Assembly: GCA_018665625.1 (NCBI GenBank)
Contig: JABJCF010000028.1
Location: 1 to 10,024, forward strand
From: Nitrospina sp.
GTDB lineage: Bacteria > Nitrospinota > Nitrospinia > Nitrospinales > VA-1
Reading direction: 5' to 3'
Length of the DNA: 10,024 nt
In this document: one piece after another, positions 1 through 6,330 of the stretch
Numbering within the stretch: the stretch's first letter is position 1
Layout of the letters: every line of letters begins with the position of its first letter
The notes under the pieces: model-generated
Databases searched by the model: none
What the model saw: the letters and a program-made list of their open reading frames with translations, nothing else
What the model was told of the DNA's origin: nothing
Translations under genes and position numbers: made by a program

Positions 1-116
1 ATTTTTTTTGTAAACCGGAAAACATGAAACACCATCATCCAAAACTTTATCAGGTTTTACAGAATTTTTATCGACAAGATCCAGCAGATAAAGTATTTAC
101 CAATCCGCTTCCTTAG
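1..116 (+). CDS. C-terminal end of an MtfA-like zinc peptidase (partial)
   Basis: An open frame enters from the left edge (first full codon at base 3) and ends at TAG 114-116, leaving 37 residues. The tail contains FFCKPENMKHHHPKLYQVL and then FYRQDPA. From memory this resembles the C-terminus of the MtfA (Mlc titration factor A, peptidase family M90) proteins, which typically end with a Phe-Phe-x-x-Pro-Glu, His-Pro-x-Leu-Tyr and Phe-Tyr-Arg-Gln-Asp-Pro pattern. The zinc-binding HExxH helix would lie upstream, outside the window, so catalytic competence cannot be judged. An internal ATG at 24 could start a 30-residue peptide, but the family match extends upstream of it, so a truncated longer gene is preferred. 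The gene converges on the carbonic anhydrase gene. Confidence 0.65.
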   Translation, partial: FFCKPENMKHHHPKLYQVLQNFYRQDPADKVFTNPLP

Positions 117-157
117 CCTAACGGGCCTATGTCTGGAGCCGGTCATTAGTGGACATC

Positions 158-180
158 AAAAAAACTCTAGCTTTCCTAGC
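158..180 (-). terminator. weak candidate terminator after the carbonic anhydrase gene
   Basis: On the minus strand, just past the carbonic anhydrase stop, a short CTAG/CTAG stem (176-179 with 167-170, five-base loop) is followed within two bases by a run of seven T (complement of A at 158-164). The stem is only four pairs, so this is a weak intrinsic terminator at best. The 117-192 gap between the two convergent genes holds nothing else I recognise. Confidence 0.25.
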
Positions 181-192
181 TTGGTTGCTTTT

Positions 193-981
193 TTACTTGA
201 TCGGCGAAAGCAGTTCCGGAGTGGTTACAAGCTGACGAACACCATGGGCATGATTTTCATTAAAAGCATTGCCCTTACACCAAGTATTTAGGGAAGCAAT
301 ATTTATCTTCATACATGAAGGACGTACACTCCAAGTTACCTGCATCGGAGAACATTTTTCCTCAGTGTAACTTGGCCCTGTTGTGGAACCGGCAAAGACG
401 ATAGGTTCCCCTGTTTCTGTAGGCATGGATTTAGCTTGGTGCAAACCCTTAGATATATTGCCGCCATAAGCAAATGCACCAAAGTCTGCAGCATTTGGAT
501 CATTGACGACGAGGAAAACTTGCGTTTCAACTCTCAGTTGAGGATTTGCGCACTGCTCAGAAAGGCAAGAACTAAGACCCTCGCCTGGCTTAACATCGCA
601 GGAGGTGTGAACCCAATGCACCTCAATGGAATCTCCAGGCTTAACCCCGTGACAGGCTCCATGACCATTGGTCGGATCTTTGAGTTCAATCTCCGTCAGT
701 TTTGAGGTCGCATTACATTTGAATCCACCATGTTTCCCGCCACCTGCAGAAACAGAGAAACCCGGCCCCTTATGTTCTGCATTGGTATGAAAATGAATGT
801 TGCAGAGGTTCATGTTTTCAGATGATGGAGCCATACTGAATGAGCGAGCGTTAGACCCTAAATTACTACTGATGTCTCTTGGTGTTTGTGGCCCATAGCC
901 ATTACAAAAATTAGCAGCCTTTGCTTGTGAGCTCAGACTTAGGATCGTAACCATTACCAAAAATGTGTATACAAGTCTCAT
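193..981 (-). CDS. exported delta-class carbonic anhydrase
   Basis: 262 residues. It would catalyse reversible hydration of CO2 to bicarbonate, outside the cytoplasm. Residues 1-22 form a typical signal peptide (short basic start, hydrophobic core, AKA before the cleavage site). The body carries two hallmark segments of delta-class enzymes (diatom TWCA1 type): CNIHFHTNAEHKG at 60-72 and EVHWVHTSCD at 120-129. His63, His65, His122 and His125 are the natural candidates for zinc ligands; the family is described as coordinating zinc through histidines. Many cysteines (60, 89, 110, 128, 139, 144, 210, 223, 235) fit disulfides in an exported protein. A ribosome-binding site, AAGGGAAG, lies just upstream of the ATG (complement of 986-993). 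It is the last gene of the minus-strand group, 217 bp after the rhodanese, so it probably has its own promoter; I found no convincing -35/-10 pair. The family call is firm, activity is inferred. Confidence 0.88.
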   Translation of the reverse strand: MRLVYTFLVMVTILSLSSQAKAANFCNGYGPQTPRDISSNLGSNARSFSMAPSSENMNLCNIHFHTNAEHKGPGFSVSAGGGKHGGFKCNATSKLTEIELKDPTNGHGACHGVKPGDSIEVHWVHTSCDVKPGEGLSSCLSEQCANPQLRVETQVFLVVNDPNAADFGAFAYGGNISKGLHQAKSMPTETGEPIVFAGSTTGPSYTEEKCSPMQVTWSVRPSCMKINIASLNTWCKGNAFNENHAHGVRQLVTTPELLSPIK

Positions 982-1109
982 ACTTCTTCCCTTTCAAAAT
1001 TCAAAACAAGTGTCCAGTACTTATGCTAGAAAAATATAAATCATAGGTGGAGTAAATTTATTGGATAGTTTTCCTCTCCTTATCGCTAGTTGTCGTTATT
1101 ACTGCAAAT

Positions 1110-1133
1110 GTCCGCTTTGGGTCGATAGCGGAC
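1110..1133. repeat. 7-bp perfect inverted repeat upstream of the carbonic anhydrase gene
   Basis: GTCCGCT at 1110-1116 pairs with AGCGGAC at 1127-1133 across a 10-base loop (TTGGGTCGAT). It lies about 130-150 bp before the carbonic anhydrase start and has no adjoining T-run, so it is not an obvious terminator. It could be an interspersed intergenic repeat or an operator; one copy in the window does not decide between these. Confidence 0.45.
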
Positions 1134-1168
1134 GTGTGGTCAGTATAAACTATATACCTCCTTAGCCT

Positions 1169-1188
1169 TCATGCCCCGCAGGGGTGCC
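1169..1188. repeat. GC-rich hairpin related to the one at 6417-6435
   Basis: The segment TCATGCCCCGCAGGGG (1169-1184) forms a CCCC/GGGG stem around a three-base loop, with possible G-U pairs outside it on the plus-strand RNA. It matches 15 of 16 bases of TCATGCCCCGAAGGGG at 6416-6431, where the stem is a perfect 8 bp. It lies directly downstream of the rhodanese stop and could contribute to 3'-end formation, but no T-run follows on the minus strand. Confidence 0.4.
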
Positions 1189-1198
1189 AAGAGGGGGG

Positions 1199-1534
1199 TT
1201 AACCGTTGGGACTGTAACGCGGGACATTGGGGTCGACCACTTGTGACCAGGCATCGATGCCGCCGATCAGGTTGTGAACGTTGAACCCGCATTCGACCAG
1301 TTCTTGCGCTGCCCGTTGCGAACGTTCGCCATAGTGGCAGATCACCACGATCTCTTCCTCAAAAACAAATTCCTGTTGCCGGTCAACCACTTCAGCCAGC
1401 GGGAAGTTTTCTGATCCCTCTATCGAGGCGAGGGAAAATTCCCAGGGTTCGCGCACATCAAGTAAAAGGATGTCTTCTCCGGCATCCAACTTTTTCTTTA
1501 GCTCAATAGGCTGCAATTGCTTGACGGAACTCAT
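1199..1534 (-). CDS. single-domain rhodanese-like sulfurtransferase
   Basis: 111 residues, the usual size for a stand-alone rhodanese domain. Such proteins carry a persulfide on an active-site cysteine and hand sulfur to acceptors such as cyanide, thioredoxin or cofactor-building enzymes. Visible features are LLLDVREPWEF at 23-33 (the conserved Asp-x-Arg region), the active-site loop CHYGERS at 66-72 with Cys66 as nucleophile, and GGIDAW at 91-96 near the C-terminus. There is no signal peptide, so it should be cytoplasmic. It starts at an ATG 41 bases after the transporter stop, without a recognisable Shine-Dalgarno sequence and immediately downstream of the palindrome array. This makes cotranscription, and perhaps structure-dependent translation, plausible. 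The physiological acceptor cannot be told from sequence. Confidence 0.88.
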   Translation of the reverse strand: MSSVKQLQPIELKKKLDAGEDILLLDVREPWEFSLASIEGSENFPLAEVVDRQQEFVFEEEIVVICHYGERSQRAAQELVECGFNVHNLIGGIDAWSQVVDPNVPRYSPNG

Positions 1535-1542
1535 AAGTTTTT

Positions 1543-1605
1543 GCCGGTTACCGGCTCTTGGAAGCCCATCATGGGCTATTGGAAGCCGATCATCGGCCAG
1601 TAAAA
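1543..1605. repeat. three 13-bp palindromes in exact 21-bp phase
   Basis: Three perfect odd palindromes lie at 1543-1555 (GCCGGT-T-ACCGGC), 1564-1576 (GCCCAT-C-ATGGGC) and 1585-1597 (GCCGAT-C-ATCGGC). Their centres are at 1549, 1570 and 1591, exactly 21 bp apart. The shared frame is GCC..T-N-A..GGC, and the first two units also share TTGGAA spacer sequence. The arms differ between units but always in a compensated way, so symmetry is kept. The array covers the last codons of the transporter, its stop codon and most of the gap before the rhodanese. It could be a set of operator sites on one face of the helix, a string of small RNA hairpins, or an expanded tandem repeat. Confidence 0.8.
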
Positions 1606-3027
1606 AACCAGCATCAGAAGAAACAAGCCCAATCCAAAAAGACTGAGAATTGAGCCGGAGAAAACCATCTCTTTCAAGGTCAGAAACCTTGAAGAGAAAG
1701 CCAACGCCGAAGCCGGGGTTGCAATGGGTAATATGAACGCGAAGTTGCTTGGAAGTATCACGGTCATGGTTGCCATCGCGGGATGAATTCCATACGCCGG
1801 GCTCATGCTGATTGCCGTTGGTAGAAGAATAGCGATAACAGCCGAGTTACTCATGAAGGTGGTGAACAAGGTCGACAGCAGGGCGATGACCAAAAGAAAT
1901 ACGATTGGTGATTCGACCACTCCTGAAAACAATATTTCTGCAAGCCACAATGCAGCCCCTGTTTCTGCCATGACTTCACCCAGGCAGATGGCTCCGCCAT
2001 ACATTAGAACGATGGCCCAGTTGATATGTGCTTCTACCATTTTCCAGGTGATGAGGTTCAGCACAAATAATAGAACTATTGAGATGATCGCTATGTTGGC
2101 GATTCCCAATTGATCTCCAAAAACAAACCAGGAGAAAAGGGTCATCAACATTACCAGGGCGATGCCTTTTTCCTGAAAGGTCAACTTGCCCATGACATGC
2201 GATTTTTGTTTTAGAGTTTTTCTTGCCGCTTCAATATCTTCAATGTCGGGGGGGAATAAAAATTTCAATGCCACCCAGCCGCCAGCGAACATCATCAACA
2301 CCAATGGAAAACTCAATTGGGTGTATTGCAGGATTCCTATGGTCTCACGTCCCGCTGTGGATTTTTCGAGCATTTCGACAGCCAGTGGAACTCTTCCGCC
2401 ACCTAGAACAGTCATGGCTCCGCCAATGATGCATCCCCAGGCCATGGCGAAATACATTGCTTTTGCGAAAACCGAATTTTCTCTTTTCAAGTTCAGCGAT
2501 TGTGCGATCTCATGAATAATCGGAAACAGAATCACCGCGACTGCATGTTCCGACATAAAACAGGAACTGATTCCCGCAAAACAATAAATTGAGGTGATCA
2601 ATTGTGAGGGTGTATTGCTCCAATGTTTCATCACCCAGATGGATATCCTTGTGCTGAGTCCACACGCGATCATCGACGCGGAAAGGATGAAGACACCGAG
2701 AATGAAAAATACCGCCTTGTTGCCAAAATATGAGTAGGCCTGAGATGCATCCATTACCCCTAGCAGGGGAACGGCTGCCATAGCCAAAAGACTGGTTATG
2801 GATAATGGAATGAGGTTGGTCGACCATAACAACACGCAAAGCACAAAAAGGCATAGGACTTTGTAGCCTTCTGCTGAAAGGTCACTCGGGCCTTCCTGAA
2901 CCAACAGGAGTGCGAAAAATATCCCGAAGAAAGAAGCTAAAAGCAGATAGCGACGCAGGCGATCGAACAGGATTATCCAAAGCGGACGGCGGTCGACAAA
3001 TATCTGTTTAGGTTGTGATTCGGCCAT
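1576..3027 (-). CDS. SLC13/DASS-family anion:sodium symporter-like permease
   Basis: 483 residues from ATG at 3027. A TTG at 3039 would add four residues; neither start has a clear Shine-Dalgarno sequence, so the ATG is preferred. The protein is strongly hydrophobic, with about 11-12 candidate membrane segments and a basic cytoplasmic N-terminus, matching the divalent anion:Na+ symporter (DASS, SLC13) family in length and layout. The inverted-repeat signature sites can be placed: residues 159-161 read SEH where the family has SNT, residues 393-395 read SNS in the second repeat, and a Thr-Pro pair occurs at 437-438 in LPIATPASA. The segment GGAMTVLGGGRVPLA (about 202-216) replaces the usual GTPPN-type substrate loop. 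Family members carry dicarboxylates, sulfate or related anions; the altered motifs prevent a substrate call. It lies 118 bp downstream of the radical SAM gene and 41 bp before the rhodanese. Confidence 0.82.
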   Translation of the reverse strand: MAESQPKQIFVDRRPLWIILFDRLRRYLLLASFFGIFFALLLVQEGPSDLSAEGYKVLCLFVLCVLLWSTNLIPLSITSLLAMAAVPLLGVMDASQAYSYFGNKAVFFILGVFILSASMIACGLSTRISIWVMKHWSNTPSQLITSIYCFAGISSCFMSEHAVAVILFPIIHEIAQSLNLKRENSVFAKAMYFAMAWGCIIGGAMTVLGGGRVPLAVEMLEKSTAGRETIGILQYTQLSFPLVLMMFAGGWVALKFLFPPDIEDIEAARKTLKQKSHVMGKLTFQEKGIALVMLMTLFSWFVFGDQLGIANIAIISIVLLFVLNLITWKMVEAHINWAIVLMYGGAICLGEVMAETGAALWLAEILFSGVVESPIVFLLVIALLSTLFTTFMSNSAVIAILLPTAISMSPAYGIHPAMATMTVILPSNFAFILPIATPASALAFSSRFLTLKEMVFSGSILSLFGLGLFLLMLVFYWPMIGFQ

Positions 3028-3145
3028 GTTGGTAAACAATTAAATTTATGGAAATTGGATCGACCTGAGATGATAACCCGGGGATACCCTAAAGGGCTAT
3101 AACAATTTTGCAGATAAAGAACGGGCTTGGCATTGTAGGCGAAGC

Positions 3146-4183
3146 TTAATGAACCTTTACCAACTGCTCTTGAGGGGAGCAGGTGTTGGTTTGTGGGGTG
3201 TCTACCTGATCAATGGTCCATAAATCGCAATCGCCACAGGTGTCTCGATAGTTTTTACGGAAATAATCGAACTTGCCGTTTCGCCAGATACCTTTTAGGT
3301 CATTGTTTAGTAGATTCCCCATTTTTGAATTGGGCAAAAGGCAGCAGGGTGTAACATCTCCTTCACGCGTGACGTAGGCGTAATCGAAGGTCTTCAAACA
3401 ATAACTTCCTGACTTGTGGAGTTTTTTACGCAAGAGCTTATAGAAAAACCGGGTGATTCCATGGGATACGCTAAATTGCAACCAGTCCAATTGAATGCCT
3501 GCGGCATGAGCAACTTCATCGGCCTTCAGGAAGATCAATCTTTCTTCTTTGGCATCGGGTCTTTTCAGATTGGGACGGAACTGACGATCGAGTCGGCCCA
3601 CGTTCACCACATCGCAACCAATGCGTGCGCCATAACGGATGACGTCATAAAGATCATTTTCACAACCGGAATGGATGGTTGCCTGCAATCGAACACTTGG
3701 CATTCCATTTTTGCGTCCTCGTACAACGGCTTCAATGCTTTCGTATACCTTGGCGCTGGTATGTCCTTCCACAACTGTTTCGTTGCCATTGACGCTATCG
3801 ATAGAAAAGGTGACGCTGTCTAAATCGGAATTAAGAATATCGTCAATCATGCTGGGTTTGGTGAACAGACCATTGGAGGTGATCATCACTCGGTGTCCGC
3901 GCTCTTTACAATAGGCAATCATATCGAACACTTGAGGGTGAATGAATGGTTCTCCCCAACCGGTGAGGGTAATGTTCTCTCTGTTCTCCAGTTTATCCAC
4001 CACGGCGGTGAATTTTGACCACTCCATATGCTCAAGCTCAATCCCCAAATCTTCTCGTTGGCACATGGGGCAATCCATATTGCAACGATTAGTGATTTCA
4101 ATCTGGACTTGCTTGGGGTTATGAGGAATCTTGTAGCGTAAACGGTTTATTGTCTCTTTGATCAGCGGGATTGGATTATTCAT
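3146..4183 (-). CDS. radical SAM/SPASM-domain protein
   Basis: 345 residues. Residues 34-41 read CNMDCPMC, the Cx3Cx2C motif that holds the SAM-cleaving [4Fe-4S] cluster. GWGEP at 75-79 matches the conserved GGEP-type SAM-binding segment, and ITSNG at 101-105 and FSIDS at 116-120 are typical later barrel strands. The C-terminal part has further cysteines (262, 280, 281, 316, 319, 335) with a GDVTPCC segment, as in SPASM domains that bind auxiliary iron-sulfur clusters. SPASM enzymes include peptide maturases, sulfatase-maturing enzymes and sugar-modifying enzymes. No precursor peptide or partner enzyme is visible next door, so the substrate is unknown. The ATG at 4183 lacks a clear Shine-Dalgarno sequence; a candidate promoter ends about 35 bases upstream. 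It is transcribed divergently from leuC. Confidence 0.88.
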   Translation of the reverse strand: MNNPIPLIKETINRLRYKIPHNPKQVQIEITNRCNMDCPMCQREDLGIELEHMEWSKFTAVVDKLENRENITLTGWGEPFIHPQVFDMIAYCKERGHRVMITSNGLFTKPSMIDDILNSDLDSVTFSIDSVNGNETVVEGHTSAKVYESIEAVVRGRKNGMPSVRLQATIHSGCENDLYDVIRYGARIGCDVVNVGRLDRQFRPNLKRPDAKEERLIFLKADEVAHAAGIQLDWLQFSVSHGITRFFYKLLRKKLHKSGSYCLKTFDYAYVTREGDVTPCCLLPNSKMGNLLNNDLKGIWRNGKFDYFRKNYRDTCGDCDLWTIDQVDTPQTNTCSPQEQLVKVH

Positions 4184-4218
4184 AATATTGTTGGGTTTTA
4201 AGGCTGATAAATTGCCGA

Positions 4219-4247
4219 TTAATAATATTTTACCTCATAAAAATCAA
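4219..4247 (-). promoter_or_regulatory. candidate sigma-70-type promoter for the radical SAM gene
   Basis: On the minus strand TTGATT (complement of 4242-4247) is followed, after a 17-base spacer, by TATTAA (complement of 4219-4224). Each box matches the consensus at 4 of 6 positions, and the spacing is ideal. The A+T-rich surroundings and the short leader of about 30 bases to the ATG at 4183 are consistent, but matches of this quality arise readily by chance in A+T-rich DNA. Confidence 0.35.
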
Positions 4248-4277
4248 TGCGATACAATTTTTTTTGGGGATTCTGCG

Positions 4278-4306
4278 TTTTCAATGGTATCTTTGATTAC
4301 TATACT
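4278..4306 (+). promoter_or_regulatory. candidate sigma-70-type promoter for leuCD
   Basis: TTTTCA (4278-4283) and TATACT (4301-4306) are separated by 17 bases and match the -35 and -10 consensus at 4 of 6 and 5 of 6 positions. Transcription from here would give a leader of about 130 bases containing the hairpin at 4391-4419. Another A+T-rich segment, TATAAAAT at 4371-4378, has no matching -35 box. Confidence 0.33.
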
Positions 4307-4390
4307 CTTTTCGGAATTTACAAAAGAAAACTCAAGCATTCTATGGATATTATTTGGGGTGTTTCGAGCTTATAAAATACAATGAAATAT

Positions 4391-4419
4391 GGGGAAAACT
4401 CGTAGATTAAACGAGCCCC
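4391..4419 (+). promoter_or_regulatory. leader hairpin before leuC
   Basis: GGGG (4391-4394) and CTCG (4399-4402) pair with CGAG (4412-4415) and CCCC (4416-4419). This gives eight G/C-rich pairs interrupted by a four-A bulge on the left side, with a nine-base loop. It ends about 10 bases before the AAAGG ribosome-binding site of leuC (4431-4435). I see no leucine-rich leader peptide and no competing hairpin, so classical attenuation is not supported. An RNA element acting on initiation or stability is possible. Confidence 0.35.
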
Positions 4420-4444
4420 AATTAATTTTGAAAGGTTTCACTCA

Positions 4445-5746
4445 ATGGGTATGACGATTACAGAAAAAATACTTGCCGCCCACGCAGGAAAAGACTCTGT
4501 CTCTCCAGGGGACAATGTTTGGGTTGATGTAGATGTTTTGATGACTCACGATGTTTGCGGGCCGGGTACCTTTGCGATTTTTAAAAAACAGTTCGGTGAA
4601 AATGCGAAAGTTTGGGATAGAGATAAAGTGGTTATCATTCCCGATCATTTTATTTTTACCGAAGACACCCACGCCAACAGGAATATAGACATCCTGCGGC
4701 AATTCGTAAAAGAACAGGACCTGCCGCATTACTATGATGTCGGTACGGATAATTATAAAGGTGTTTGCCATCTGGCTCTTGCACAGGAAGGATTCAATCG
4801 ACCTGGTGAAGTTTTATTCGGGACGGATTCGCACACTTCCACATCCGGCGCTTTTGGAATGTTTTCAACAGGAATCGGTAATACCGATGCCGCGTTTATT
4901 TTGGGGACAGGAAAACTGTGGGTCAAAGTTCCTGAGTCCATGTGTTTCGAATTCACAGGAACGTTCCCCCCTCATATTATGGCTAAAGATGTCATCCTGA
5001 ATGTGATCGGTGATATTGGTGTCGATGGCGCAACTTATCGAGCGATGGAATGGCGTGGGGATGCGGTGATGAGCCTTTCGATGGAAGAGCGCATGACGCT
5101 ATGTAACATGGCGATTGAGGCGGGCGGAAAAAATGGCATCATTGAAGCAGATGAAGTCACCACAGATTATGTGCGGGGACGCACTGACGCACCTTACAAA
5201 ATTTATCATTCCGATGAAGATGCAAAATATTTCTTCAAAAAAACCTACAATGCGAATGAAATGGAATCCATAGTTGCCAAGCCACATTCTCCGGATAACA
5301 AAGCCAAAGTCTCGGAGTGTGAAGATGTGAAGTTGGACCGCGCTTATATTGGTTCTTGCACGGGTGGAAAGTTGACAGATTTTATGGCAGCGGCAAAGCT
5401 TCTTAAAGGTAAAAAAGTGTTGATAGACACCTTTATTGTTCCTGCAACGCGTGAAGTTGAAGAGGATCTTCACAAAGAAAAAATTGGTGGTGAAACACTG
5501 GTAGATATTTTTAAAAATGCAGGAGCCTATTTGGGAGACCCCTCTTGCGCCGCATGTCTGGGTGGACCGAAAGATACTTTCGGGCGGGCCGGGGACAATC
5601 AAGTAGTAATCTCGACCACCAATCGAAATTTTCCTGGGCGGATGGGCTCGAAACAGTCTCATGTTTATCTGGCATCTCCTTATACTGCGGCTGCATCGGC
5701 TTTGACCGGGCATATTACAAACCCTGCTGAATTTGTTAATAACTAA
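4445..5746 (+). CDS. leuC: 3-isopropylmalate dehydratase large subunit
   Basis: 433 residues, an aconitase-family protein. With LeuD it isomerises 2-isopropylmalate to 3-isopropylmalate in leucine biosynthesis, in the cytoplasm. Three cysteines for the [4Fe-4S] cluster are in place: Cys305 in GSCTGG, and Cys368 and Cys371 in DPSCAACLGG. Other family segments are DHFIF near 67-71, GTDSHTSTSG at 126-135 and NRNFPGRMGS near 393-402. The length fits the shorter HacA/LeuC type that works with a separate small subunit. AAAGG at 4431-4435 supports the ATG at 4445; a second ATG two codons later is also possible. The stop codon overlaps the leuD start by one base (TAATG), which implies translational coupling. 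Homoaconitase is an alternative for this subfamily, but no lysine-pathway genes are near. Confidence 0.93.
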   Translation: MGMTITEKILAAHAGKDSVSPGDNVWVDVDVLMTHDVCGPGTFAIFKKQFGENAKVWDRDKVVIIPDHFIFTEDTHANRNIDILRQFVKEQDLPHYYDVGTDNYKGVCHLALAQEGFNRPGEVLFGTDSHTSTSGAFGMFSTGIGNTDAAFILGTGKLWVKVPESMCFEFTGTFPPHIMAKDVILNVIGDIGVDGATYRAMEWRGDAVMSLSMEERMTLCNMAIEAGGKNGIIEADEVTTDYVRGRTDAPYKIYHSDEDAKYFFKKTYNANEMESIVAKPHSPDNKAKVSECEDVKLDRAYIGSCTGGKLTDFMAAAKLLKGKKVLIDTFIVPATREVEEDLHKEKIGGETLVDIFKNAGAYLGDPSCAACLGGPKDTFGRAGDNQVVISTTNRNFPGRMGSKQSHVYLASPYTAAASALTGHITNPAEFVNN

Positions 5747-6312
5747 TGAAAAAAATAATAGAAGGCCTTGCCTATGTGTTGGGCAACGATGTTGATACGG
5801 ATCAAATAATTCCTGCGGAGCATCTGGTGTACAGCCTCAGTGATCCGGAAGAAAGGAAGAATTATGGCAAATTTGCGCTTTCCGGAGTTCCAGGGGATCA
5901 GGCGGGATTGCCAGATGGCAACGTATCTTTTACCGAAGGCGATGATTTTGAATCGAAGTATTCGATTATTGTAGGCGGAAAAAACTTTGGCTGTGGCTCA
6001 TCGCGCGAGCATGCTCCTGCCTGTATGGAAATTGCAGGTGTAAAGGCAGTGGTCGCACTTTCCTATGCTCGAATTTTTTATAGAAATTCTGTGGATGGAG
6101 GTTTTTTCATTCCATTTGAATGCGATACCCTCCTGGTGGAGGAAATCAAAACCGGCGACGATTTGAAAATAGATTTGAATGCAAATACTCTCACCAATAA
6201 AACCCAAGGTAAAACATATGACCTTAAATCTTTGGGTGAAGTTATAGAGATTATTGAGGCTGGTAATATTTTTGAATATGCCCGAAAAACTGGAATGATT
6301 GCTTCTTCCTAA
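5746..6312 (+). CDS. leuD: 3-isopropylmalate dehydratase small subunit
   Basis: 188 residues, the swivelling domain that completes the active site of the LeuCD heterodimer. Typical segments are NDVDTDQIIPAEHL at 14-27 and FGCGSSREHAP at 81-91, whose Ser-Ser-Arg takes part in substrate binding in the aconitase family. The ATG uses the last A of the leuC stop codon, so expression is probably coupled to leuC rather than driven by its own ribosome-binding site. leuA and leuB are not in the window, so the leucine pathway genes are split or start elsewhere. The reading frame is intact, with the length usual for the family. Confidence 0.93.
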   Translation: MKKIIEGLAYVLGNDVDTDQIIPAEHLVYSLSDPEERKNYGKFALSGVPGDQAGLPDGNVSFTEGDDFESKYSIIVGGKNFGCGSSREHAPACMEIAGVKAVVALSYARIFYRNSVDGGFFIPFECDTLLVEEIKTGDDLKIDLNANTLTNKTQGKTYDLKSLGEVIEIIEAGNIFEYARKTGMIASS

Positions 6313-6330
6313 GAAGACCTTTGCACAACC

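Noticed and set aside
1150..1173. AAGGAGG-like sequence and a 10-codon frame on the minus strand after the rhodanese
   Set aside because: The strong Shine-Dalgarno-like sequence lies inside the tiny frame, not before a start codon, and no suitable start follows it.
1543..1605. Short CRISPR-like array
   Set aside because: The repeats are three diverged 13-bp palindromes with 8-bp spacers, overlapping a coding end; there are no conserved repeats of CRISPR length and no cas genes.
3082..3100. CCCTAAAGGG palindrome between the radical SAM and transporter genes
   Set aside because: The stem is only four pairs with a two-base loop and no T-run; a chance palindrome is sufficient explanation.
3146..4183. 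Radical SAM gene as the core of a peptide natural-product (RiPP) cluster
   Set aside because: No small precursor gene, leader-binding domain, protease or exporter is adjacent; its neighbours are an anion permease and leuC.
4158..4385. 75-codon plus-strand open frame in the divergent intergenic region
   Set aside because: It begins inside the radical SAM gene, lacks a ribosome-binding site, and its hydrophobic translation reflects A+T-rich promoter DNA. It also overlaps both candidate promoters.
5099..5713. Long minus-strand open frame (204 codons) opposite leuC
   Set aside because: It lies fully within leuC, whose motifs are clear. The antisense translation is cysteine- and arginine-rich with no recognisable domain, as expected of a shadow frame.
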